Shown piece by piece: positions 1 through 10,400 of a DNA stretch of 56,016 nucleotides. Below the pieces are notes generated by a model that had not been told where the DNA came from, did no database searches, and saw only the letters and a list, made by a program, of their open reading frames with translations. The position numbers and the translations under genes are program-made. Each line of letters opens with the position of its first letter. Within the stretch, counting starts at the first letter, position 1. The stretch is from an uncultured Faecalibacterium sp. (GTDB lineage: Bacteria; Bacillota; Clostridia; Oscillospirales; Ruminococcaceae), in assembly GCA_900772565.1 (NCBI GenBank), contig CAAHET010000094.1, forward strand, positions 1 through 56,016, written 5' to 3'.

Positions 1-1284
1 GCGGGTGCTGCCGTAGTCCGCAGCAGCAGCTGTCTGGTCTGCGCTGCTGGTTGCTGGTGTCATCATCCGCACCACGATGTAGTCCACCGTGCCCGGCATA
101 CTCATAAGCACTGCGGTTCTGCCCGCCGTGCCAGTACCCGTGTAGACCAGTTTTTCGTTCATGTCCGTCACCCTTTCCAATTGTTTCAGTTTTTCCGCCA
201 GATCAAATCCCAGCACTGTGTTCAGGTTTTCCTTCGTTACCTCCAGCGTACCGTCCACGCTCACGGTCAGCCCCCGCCCGGCTTTCACGCCGCCCAGCAC
301 AGCTGCGGTGGCAGGCGGCAGCACCGTTTCAGTGGTGCTCTTGTCATCGCCTCTGGTCATGATCAGGCTCTGTCCCTGCACCCGTATCCCTTTCAGATAG
401 TCCCCGCTGCCTTTCTCTACTGCTCCTACATCTTCCGCTGTCAGCGCTCGGTCAAGCCCCGTGCCGCCGTTCGCTGCATTCAGCACGCCGGTCATGGCCG
501 TAAGTTCTGTGGTATCCTGTGTGGTGTAGGTCTGCTGCGTGCCGTCCGTCAGCGTCACGGTCAGTGTGCGACCATCCAGCATCACCCGTTGTACAAGGTC
601 TCCTTTGTCCGCAGGCATCGCGCCCACGTCCTCAGCTGTCAGCTGCACCGCACCGCCCTTGCTGTTCACACTCAGTACTGTACCGTCCTTGGGCGCATAT
701 CCCTCTGCCCGGACTGCCGCCTGCTGTGCCTCCCTTGCCGCCTGCTGTGCACTTTCTGCTTCACCCCTCACCTGCCGTGCACTATCCGCAGCGGCCTTCT
801 GTGCCGCTTTTGCTTCTTCAACGGCTCCTTCCGCTCTATCTGCTGCATCCTGTGCGTCTTTCACTTTCTGGTTCACGGCACTCGCCGCGCCCAGCACCTG
901 CGCCACAAAGGCCTCGTACTGGCTCGGGGTGATCTTCGCGTCTCCATCTGTGGAAAATGTCTCGTAGCATTCGTACCGCGTAGGTCTCGTCATGGCACAA
1001 TAGCCTTTGCCGTCCATAGCCCGCAGCATCCACAGCCCCTTCTCACTGGCCGTAAACATCCTGTCCACATTCAGGCGTTTGTCCTCTCCCAGCATCACTG
1101 GTGCCGGCAACGTGCCGTCCAGCTGCTGCACATGAACAGTCACCGCCATGCCGTTCCATTCCTCCGGCAGTTCAAATTCCAGCGTCTCTACTCCTGCGCT
1201 ACCTTCACCGCCCAGCTTCAGCACCTTCTGCTCTGGGCAGTACTCCACCCCGCCAAAGGTTCTTTTCACAATTCTTACTAGCAT
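1..1284 (-). CDS. Tail fibre / receptor-binding protein, 3' end outside window
   Basis: An open frame of 428 codons runs from the ATG at 1284 to the left edge, so the C-terminus is missing. The start is supported by a strong ribosome binding site (AAAGGAGG) about 8 bases upstream. The N-terminal part (residues 1-120) looks like a compact beta-rich adaptor (MLVRIVKRTFGGVEY). An alanine/glutamate/glutamine-rich coiled coil follows at about residues 140-195, then repeated beta-rich segments with the phrases LTAEDVGAMPADKG and LTAEDVGAVEKGSG, typical of phage fibres. It follows the giant virion protein gene, the usual place for a fibre. The function is inferred from layout and composition; the receptor-binding tip is not visible. 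Confidence 0.7.
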   Translation of the reverse strand, partial: MLVRIVKRTFGGVEYCPEQKVLKLGGEGSAGVETLEFELPEEWNGMAVTVHVQQLDGTLPAPVMLGEDKRLNVDRMFTASEKGLWMLRAMDGKGYCAMTRPTRYECYETFSTDGDAKITPSQYEAFVAQVLGAASAVNQKVKDAQDAADRAEGAVEEAKAAQKAAADSARQVRGEAESAQQAAREAQQAAVRAEGYAPKDGTVLSVNSKGGAVQLTAEDVGAMPADKGDLVQRVMLDGRTLTVTLTDGTQQTYTTQDTTELTAMTGVLNAANGGTGLDRALTAEDVGAVEKGSGDYLKGIRVQGQSLIMTRGDDKSTTETVLPPATAAVLGGVKAGRGLTVSVDGTLEVTKENLNTVLGFDLAEKLKQLERVTDMNEKLVYTGTGTAGRTAVLMSMPGTVDYIVVRMMTPATSSADQTAAAADYGSTR

Positions 1285-1307
1285 CTCCCGGCCTCCTTTC
1301 CTGTGTC

Positions 1308-1350
1308 CAGTCTACCGCATTCCGCTTTGCAAAACACCTGCGGACATTCT
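1308..1350 (-). promoter_or_regulatory. Late-promoter-like element, copy A
   Basis: This 43-base segment matches 24159-24201 at 35 of 43 positions in the same orientation. Conserved blocks on the plus strand are CAGTCTACCGCAT, CCGC, GCAAAA and CGGACATT. It ends 24 bases before the tail fibre ATG. Read on the minus strand it offers a -10-like TAGACT preceded by a conserved TTTTGC and an ATGTCCG box. The repetition upstream of two late genes suggests a phage late promoter or activator site, probably used by the ArpU-like regulator at 24301-24582. That link is inference. Confidence 0.5.
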
Positions 1351-1359
1351 CACAGCACA

Positions 1360-1397
1360 ACACCCCGGCAGCTGTCTCTTCACAGCCGCCGGGGTGT
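1360..1397 (-). terminator. Stem-loop after the giant protein gene
   Basis: The arms ACACCCCGGC (1360-1369) and GCCGGGGTGT (1388-1397) form a perfect 10-bp stem just past the stop of the giant gene. On the minus strand it is not followed by a clear T-run, so it may be a weak terminator or a processing/pausing hairpin. Confidence 0.45.
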
Positions 1398-1413
1398 TTG
1401 TCTTTGTTTGTCT

Positions 1414-4400
1414 TTACCGCAGGTCTGCCCACGGGTCGTCGGTCTGTGCTTTGCTCTTCTTTTCGGCATCGCTCACCCAGCCGTCCAGCGTTTTCTGGGT
1501 GTACAGCGGGTTATTATCCGCATCCCGCAGCGCCAGCAGCATCTCACCCAGCTGTTCCCGGTCGTACTCGCTGCCCGCCACATACTCCTGCTTGCACACT
1601 GCGGTGATTTTGCTCTTCACGCTGCTAAGGCTCTTGCCCGCCCGCAGCAGCCGGTCCAGCTCCTCCTGTGCATCCTTTGCCCGTACGCTCTCCAGCGCCT
1701 GCTCCAGCGCGTCGGTCACGCTCTCGCCGTCGCCCTTCAAAAGGGTATCGCCCTTCTGCTCCACCGCGCCGGTCACCATGTCGATCACCGCCTCGCGCTT
1801 CGCCGCGTCCGCCTTTGCCCTCTGGTCAATGCCCATGGTCTCGTACATCTCCCGGATGATCTGCCGCGTCAGCTGCTCCCGCCGCGCATCGTTGCCGTTG
1901 TTCCGCGCCTGCGCTGCTTCCTGTACATCCGGGTCGTACTGCACAAGCCGCCTTTTCAGCTGGCTGTACACCTCGCTCTCCTTGCCCATGGCACCCAGCT
2001 TCTCCATGGCTGCCTGTGCCTCGCCGGTGTCGCCGTTTGCGTAGGCCTCGTACAGCCGGTCATACTGTCCGGTGGCACTCTCCGGCAGGGCGTTAAAGCT
2101 GAACTTTCCGCCCCGGGCCACGGTCTGGATGTCGCCCCAGTACCCCTGCACCGCGTCCACCAGCTTCCGCCCGTTGCCGTAGGGTACGCCCGCGATCTCC
2201 ATCCCGTCCTCGATCAGGTTAAAGGTCCGGGTGTGCAGCCTGTCCTCGTGGGCTTCCAGCTGTGCCTCGGTCATCCCGCTGGTATCCCTGCGCCACTCCG
2301 CAAACCACTTCGTCACATCGCCCATCAGGTCGTTCACCGCGCTGATGTTCGTGGCGCTCACCACGTCGTAGTCCTTGCCGCTCATGGCATTGTCCACCGC
2401 GCTGTACAGCTCGCTGCCAAACAAAAAGTTGCCCGCCGCGCTCTCGGTAAATAGCGCCGTGAACCGCTTCAGCATACTCTCCAGCGTCACATCTCCGTTT
2501 TCGTCCTGCTCCCGGTCCCACCGGTGCAGCAAAAAGTCCGCGCCGATCTTCATTAGGGCAAACACAGCCGTCTGCGTCACCTGACTCACCACCGCCCGGT
2601 TCAGCTGCTTGCCCGCCCGCTGCACCTGCTCCCGGTTCTCCGCGCTCTGCTGCGCTTTGTACCGCGCGCTCTGGGTCTTGTAGTCCATCACCGCATCGGC
2701 TAAAATGCCGTAGTTCTGGAAGCGCTGGGTCGTAAACATGGTAAACGCCTTCACAAATTCGTCCGGGTTGCGCTGGATGCCCGCCCGCTGCATCACCGTG
2801 TAGTTGGGCTGCGTGCGTTCGATCACCTTCTGGTAGGTCTCGTTCACCGCCTTCCAGTATTCCTCGCTCCCCGCCTTGGCTGCTTCTGCACTGAACTCCG
2901 CCGGGTGGTTCTTCACATAGGCCTTGCTGCCCTCCCACAGCGCCGCCACCGTGATCTCGTCCATTCCGTTGATCCACCCGGTCAGCGCCTTGGGCAGCTT
3001 GTCCATGGCCTTCTCCGCAAGGCTTCCGTCCCTGCCAATGCTCGCCAGCTCTCCGCGCTGGCTGCCCCGCTTGCGGTATTCCAGCAGCGCGTCCCCGTGC
3101 TGGGTGATCTCCGCCTCCAGCGCTGCCCGCTGCTTTGCCGAAAGGTTCTTCACAAAAGGCACCACCGCCGCCATGGTATCCATGCCCAACACTGCGCCCG
3201 CCGTGGGTAAACTCGCCGCCTGCGCAATGGCAACGCCCGGGTTCAAGGTCAGCACCGCGCCCGCGTAGTTGCCCCGCAGCCGCGCCGCCATCCGGCTCAC
3301 GCCGTTGTCCCGCCTGCGCTGTGTGGTCTGCAGGTCGGTCAGCAGATCGTTGATGTAGTCCACCGTGCCCTTGCCCCACTGCTCCTTGATGATCTTATTC
3401 TTCAGGTTGCCCAGCCCGTCTGCGGTCTCCACGTTGCTGTTCAGCACCTTCTGTACGTCCCGGATCGGCAGCGCCAGACCCGCATACGCTGCCGTGTCCC
3501 GCAGGCTGCGCTGCACCACACTGCTGCACTCCTCCAGCAAAATGGGCTTGCTGCTCTTCACACGGTTCTTCAAAAAGCCCCGTCCCTCAATGGTCGCGTC
3601 AAGGTTCAGCCCCTCGATCTGGGTCGCCAGCACCCCCTTGTCCACCGCAATGGGGTAGTAGTTCTTCACCTGCGCCCGGTTGTACCCCAGCAGCTGCATA
3701 CTGGTCTCGTTGATCAGGTCCGTGGTGTAGTGATTGTAAAAATCCTTCATATCCTCGATCCACGCCCGGTCGTAGTCGGTCAGCGCCGCCTCCACCGTGT
3801 TCAGTACACTGTCCGGCATGGGGTTGCCCTCCGCGTCCTTCAGCATACCCAGCTGTACGGTCTGCCCCTTCTGGTACGCCTGCTCAATGTCCCCCGCGCT
3901 GTACAGCTTTGCGTCCGGCAGCACCATGCCGCCGGTCATCAGGTGCTCCACGCTGTCCTTGTTCTGTAAGTGCATGTACAGGCTGCACAGCTGCGCGTGG
4001 GTCAGCGGCACCGCCTCGCCCTTGCTGTCCACAAGGCCAATGTCCACAAGCTTCGCCCCCGGGCCCGCAAACTCTGCCATCTCCTTCAGGTGTTCCTTGC
4101 CGGTCACGTTGCTGAACTTCTTCTCTCCCTCAATGGTGATCTCGGTCTGCCGCCGCTGTCCGTCGTTCAGCATCCGCGCCAGTTTCTCCATCTGTCCGTC
4201 CTTGGCATACCCGCCGATCATGCGGAACACCCGCTCCGCGCCCAGCATGTCAAGGTTGTACTTCGTCAGCAGGTTGTGCAACCCGTCCAGCGCCCCGCCG
4301 GGGTGGTTGCCCTTGCTGTCCTGCACCTCTCCCGCCGCCGTCACGGCGATCTTGTCCACCTCTTCCGCCTTTGCAAGGCTCAGCGTCTTGTTCGCGGTGC

Positions 4401-7400
4401 GGATCACATGCAGCGTGCTGCTGGTAATGGCATTCAGCATCCGCATCTGCTCCAGCGTCAGGGGCAGGTAGGTGCGGTTCTCGGTGTCCCGGATCCGTGC
4501 TTTCAGCCGGTCGCGCAGCATCTCCGCCTTCTCGCTCTCCGGCAGTGCCTCAGCCTCTGCCAGCTGCTCACGCAGCTTTGCAAGCCGTGCTTCCTTCGCG
4601 GCGGTCATGTCGTCCCGCAGCGTCTGGATCAGCACCGGCACCCCGCTCTTCTTCCAGTCCTCGGTCATGGCCGTGGGTGCGCTGTCCGTGCCCATCGAGC
4701 GGTTGATGCTGTCCTGCAGCGCCGTCAGCCGGTTCACCGCCCGGTCGTTCAGCACCGCCTGATTTGCCATCTTCGCCGCCTCGGCCGCCTGCACGATCAG
4801 GCTCTGCTGCACATACTTGCCCGGGCTCGGCCGCAGCACCAGCTGGTTCAGCGCTGCCGCGTTGCGCTGTACGCTCCGCCGCACCTTGTCCATCTCCCGG
4901 CCTTCCCGCGCCTTCTTTACCCGCTTTTCCGCCAGCGCCTTTGCCACCGCAATGTCCTCGTCCCGCTGCTGCTGCGCCGCCTCAATGGCAAGGGCATTCC
5001 GCTGCGCCTGCTTTTCGGCAAAAGCCTCCCGCTTGCGCTCGCTCTCTGCCTCCCACTCTGCGATCTCGTTCTCCTGCACGATCAGCGAATACTCCGCCGT
5101 GTCCGCGCGCCGGGTCTCCTGCCGCAGCTGCCACGCCAGCTCGTTCTTTTCGCTGCGCAGCCGCTTTACTTCCAGCTTCGCCTCGTCCAGCATCTCCTGC
5201 CGCTCCGCCTTCAGCCGCTTTGCTTCCTCCTTCCACGCCCGCTCATAGCTCTCCCGCAGCACCGTCATCTTCTCGTTCAGATCGCCAAGGTTCGTAATGT
5301 CCACGCCCTGCGTTTCCAGAATATCGTTCAGCTGCTTTTCCGCCTTCGCGTTCGCCTTGGCCTTCTGCACCTCCGCGTGCTGCCCCGCATCCCGCCGGTT
5401 CTGCGCCAGCTTTTCCCGGAACAGCGCCTTCTGCCCCTTCTGGATGCCCTTCAGCTCCCGGCTCACCTCGGCAGCCCGCTCCTCGGTGCCCGCTGCGGCT
5501 CTGGCCACCTGCATATTGTGCTGCATGATGCCCTCAAAAATGGCCTCCGCGTCGGTCATCTCCGGCACGTTCATCACGTCGCCCAGCATCCGGCCCGCCA
5601 GCTCCACCCGCGCGTCCTCGTACTCTGCCTCGTCCGCAAATCGGCTCATCATCTTCGGCTTAATGGCATCATGCAGGTTCATCAGCACGTCCAGCCACTC
5701 GGTGCTCTCCATGCTCAGCGCACCGTCCACACCGGCCTGCTCCGCAGCCGATCTCCACAGCGCCCGCGCGCCGTCCCGCACATAACCCGCCGCGCTCATA
5801 TCGTTCACAATGCTCTCGTACTGCTCCGCCGGGTTGCCGTCCCGCACGCCCTCGGCCTGCCGCAGGGTCACGCCGTGCCGCCGTGCCTCGGCTACCGCCT
5901 CGCCCCAGCTGCCGTACCGGCGCACCAGCTCCGCCTTCGCCGCGCCGGTCTTATTCACCGTGTACTCCAGCTTGTGCAGCTCCGGGTATTCGTCCCACAA
6001 TTCACTGTTGCGGTAGGTCGCCCCGTCCAGCACTTCGCCCGCCAGCGTCTCCGCAAGTGCCTGTGCCTTGGTCATGTCCGCGCCCTCGGCCTTCAGGTAC
6101 TCCACCAGCACCTGCGCCTCGTTTGCCAGCTTCGTCCGGTCAGCCCTGCTGCCGTTGGTGCGGGTCCACCGCACCGCCAGCCCCTCCAGACTGTCCCGGC
6201 TTACCTTCACGCCCCGGGTCAGCCCAAAGAACTGCCCCAGCGTGTCCAGCGCCGCTGCCTTGTCCGCAATGGCTCTGCTGGCCTGCCGCTGGTCGCTGCC
6301 CTTTGCCTCCCGGTCTGCCTGCTGCGCCAGTTCAAAGCGCACATTCGGCACCTTGTTCAGCGCCGCCGTCCGTGCCTCATCGTCTCCGGCCTTGTACAGC
6401 TGCACCGGCACCCCGGCATCCTTCAGCTGCTGCACCAGTGCTTCGCTTGCATTGTCCGGCAGTATCGCCGCCCGCACCTCGTCAAAGCCCACCGCACGCT
6501 GCGGCTTTGCCTCAAAGTACCCGGTCGGTATCTTCGCCACATCCTTGTACAGTTTCAGGATCCTCTGCGCTGCGTCCTTGCTGATCACATAATCTTCCTT
6601 TGCAAACGCCTTGCCGATGGATGCGGCCGTGTGCTTTCCCTGCGCCGCCCGCAGCAGGATCTCGCCAAGGATCTCCTGTTCCTCAAAGCTGTTGTCGCTG
6701 TGCGGCGTCGTTTCCTTCCGCAGCATCCGGATCACCTGCTCGATCTGGCTGTCCGCATCCTCCAGCAGCTTCTTGTACTCCGCCTCCGGCATCTGCTGCA
6801 GCCGTCCCTTGTCCGCCCGCACCTCGTCCAAATTCTTATACTCCGCCGTGGTCGTGCTCATCAGGGTGCTTGCCGATACACCCCACACGTCCTGTCCGCG
6901 CGCATTCTGGCTGTTCATAGCCTTCACCAGATTCTCCAGCGTATAGGGGTTGTGCAGCTGCGCAAAGCTCCGCTTCTTGCCGCTCGGGGTAAACGGTTCT
7001 TTTTCGTTTCGGATGCCCTTTTCTCCCAGCACACCCTCCAGCTTGTCGTATACCCACTGCTCCACCTTTTGCTCCGGCGCTTTTTCCCGTATCGCGTTCC
7101 TGGTCGCCTCCACATCCAGCGTCTGCTTCCCGGCGCTTGTATCGGTCACCATTTTGTATGCGTGCTCCAGCATCTGGTACAGCCGCCCTCTGTTTTCATT
7201 CCGCAGCTTGTTGATCCGCAGCATCCACCGTTTGTTTTGTCCTTCCAGCGCTCCGTGGGTGTACTTCTCCTCCAAGGCATCCGCAGCCGCGTCTGCCAGC
7301 TTGTCCAGCCGGTCAATATCCCCGCCTTCAAACGCCTCCTTGAGCGCTGCCTCGCCCGTGTGCCGGACCACAGCCTCCAGCGCATCGTTTCCAATGCTGT

Positions 7401-10400
7401 CAAACTGCTCCTGTTCCATCCGGTACACCGGCTCCACCGTTATTCCCTTGTCCTTCAGGTATGCCAGTTGCACCCCGGTGTCCCGCTGCATCTTCTGCGC
7501 CAGTTCCTCCCGGCTCAGGCTGCTTGCCTCGTCCACACCTGCACGCTGCACCGCAGCGCTGTTCACAAACTTTCCGTCAAATGCCTCCCAGCTTGCCTCA
7601 TACACCCGGTTTTCAAAGTCCCGCATGGCATCGTAGTTCACCTCGTACTCCACGCCCGGCCTTGTCGGGGTCCACGCATCCGCGCCGTACACCCGGTTTG
7701 CCTTGTCCACCATGGGGTCAATGGTGTCGCTGCCAAATACCAGCGATACCGGCCCGTACTTCGTGTGCCCCTCCCGGGCCTTCACCACCGCAATGGACGG
7801 CGACGGCATCCCGCCCAGCTGCAGCGCCTCGCGCAGGTTCTGCTCGGTCAGGTTGTGCACCGCCACCAGCTCCTTCTGGCCGTCCACCTCCACCGGTGCG
7901 CTAAACGCAAACCGCACTGTTTTCTGCACAGCTGCATTGTTTCCCTTGCTTTCGGCAGCATCTTGTGTTATAGTAGTATCAGAAAGCAACTTAGGGGCGT
8001 CACCGCCCTGCTCGGTCTTGAATACCGAGGTAAGGTTGCTTTCTTTTTTTGTTATTTTTCCATTTTCCAAGGTCAGCAGACTTCCGTCCGATCCGCATAC
8101 TTCGTGCACATAAAATTTATTTGCAGCATTTGGAACAACGTACTCGTTCACGATCACCGCTTCATAAATGGTCGTTCCTCCAACCGTCACAGGTGCCACA
8201 AACGTATGGGTGTTGTAGCCTCTTCCCTTCCAGTTTTCGGTGGTTCCAATTTGTTCTCCATACCGGATCACATCCGGGATCGCCGCAGCAGCGATCTGCT
8301 TCACAGGTCCATTCCCGTGCTGCACAGTCGCCTTTGCACCTTTTCTGGAAAGCTCTACAACACCAAAGCCGTCGCGTTCCACTTTTCCGCCAATGGATTC
8401 AAAGTACCTCGCAATGTTCTCTGCATTTTCCTTGTTGGTTGCTCCATACGCAACTTCGTTGCCCGTGATCGTTGCCACCGGCTCCATCCGGTCCAGCTGT
8501 TTCAGGTGTTCGTTCAGCTGTTTTTCCAGCGTTTCCTCGCCTTCCGCAAGCTGGAAGCGCACCCCCTTCGCCGCGCCGTTGCCTTCAATGGCAGCGGCGT
8601 TTTCTTTTGCCGCCCGCAGGTTGTCCATCGCCTTTTCTGCGTGCGCAAAATAGGCATCCTGCAAAGCCTTCTTCTGCGCCTGGGCAAGATTCTTTGCGTG
8701 CAGCGCCGCCCGGTTCTCCGGGTCGATGGTCAAGATCTCCTTTGCCTTGCTGATGATGCTGTTCAAAAGCTGCTTCACCGCGTTCACGGCCTTGGTAATG
8801 GTGCCCGCCTTGCCCGCGTTTTTGTCCGCCTGCTCACGCTGGAACTGTGCCCACCGGGTCATGTCCTCCACGGTCTCAAAAATGCCGCTCCAGCTGTCGG
8901 CCACCAGTTCCTCCGCCGCCTGTTCATAGGTCAGGTTCTGGGCTGCGTAGTCCTGCATCTTGTCCCGGATCATCCGGTCCACGTTCTCGTAGCCCTCACT
9001 CTCTGCCAGATACTCCAGCGCCCTGTCCATCAGCGCCTTTGCGCCCTCCGCGTCCAAAGCGTTGTACCAGTGAAAGTCCTCGTGCAGGATCGTTGCAAAC
9101 ACATTTTCGTTCCCGTCCGCAAAGAAAATACGTCCCGTCTCTGTGTCGATGTACGCCTTCACCCGCTTGCTGGGCGTTCCGTCCGGTCCCCGCAGCACAC
9201 TCTGCAAAATGGCATCCGTGCCGGTGCTCTCTGCGTTCAGCCGGATCAGCTGGGTCGCCATCTCGTCCGCCGTCCGCAGGCTGCCTTTCCAGATCACCCG
9301 GCCCTCGCCGCTGGTGCTCTGGCTGCTAAGCGCACCGCCCAGCCCGCCTGCCGCCTCGGTCTCGCCCTGCCCCTGCAGCCACGCTGCCTGCAAAGCCTCT
9401 TTGCCGCCGGGCTGCTGCAGCACATAGTTTGTAAAACCCGCCAGTCCGCTGGTGCTGCCCGCCAGTTCCAGCGCCTTGTCAAAGGTCTTTACCCCCTCCA
9501 TCTGTCCAAGCCGATACATACAGCTCGCCGCCGAGGTATACCGGTCAAGGTCTGCAATGCTGTCCGGCACCATCCGGCTGATGGTCTCGCTCGCACCCCG
9601 GCTCACCTTCCACCGGCTCAGCTCCCGCTGTACACTGCGCTGCTTTTCGGTCAGGCTCTGCTGCCGCAGTCCGTAGGTCTCCCGCAGCGCGCCGCTCTGG
9701 GTCGTGTCTGCTTCCCCGGCCTGCACCGGCTGCACAGTTTCCACACTTTCCCCGGCCTTTTCCACGTTCCTCTGAGAAAGACTTCCCCCTTCGGGGGAGC
9801 TCCGTTCCTGCGCCGCCGACTGGCTCGCAGGAACGGTGAGAGGGCTCTGTTCCCCAAGCGCCTCCTCCGCAGCCTGCTGCGCTGTCTGGGCCGCCGTCTC
9901 TTCGCTCTGCACCCGCTGCGCTGCAACCTCCCGCAGCGTGCGCCGGGTCGCTGCCGCCGTGTCCGGCAGCTGTACACCATAGGCTGCCTCAAACGCTGCC
10001 CGGTTCGCCTCGTTCCCGGCCTCCGGTGCAAACATCCTGATGGTCTTTCCCGTCAGCTGCTGCGCCTGCGCCATCTGCTCAAACTGCTGCACCGCTGCAT
10101 TATCGCTCACCGGCGCCGCGTCAGCAGTCTGCGCCGCAGCTGCTTTCTCCCGCTGCACCTGCTGTGCAGCCTGTACCGCATCCACCTGCTGCTCTGCCGT
10201 CCGCTGTGCCTGTGCCGCACTCTCCCCGGGCTCCAGCGCTCTCTTTTCCATCGCCCGGTACTCCTGTGCCAGCTGTGCGGCCTGCTGCTGTGCCTGTACC
10301 TGCTGCGCCTTGTAGTCGATCTGTGCGCTCATCGCGCCCAGCCCCGTGCCCACGGCACCGCCCAGCGCACCAGACGCGCCGCCGGTCAGGCCGCTCTGCA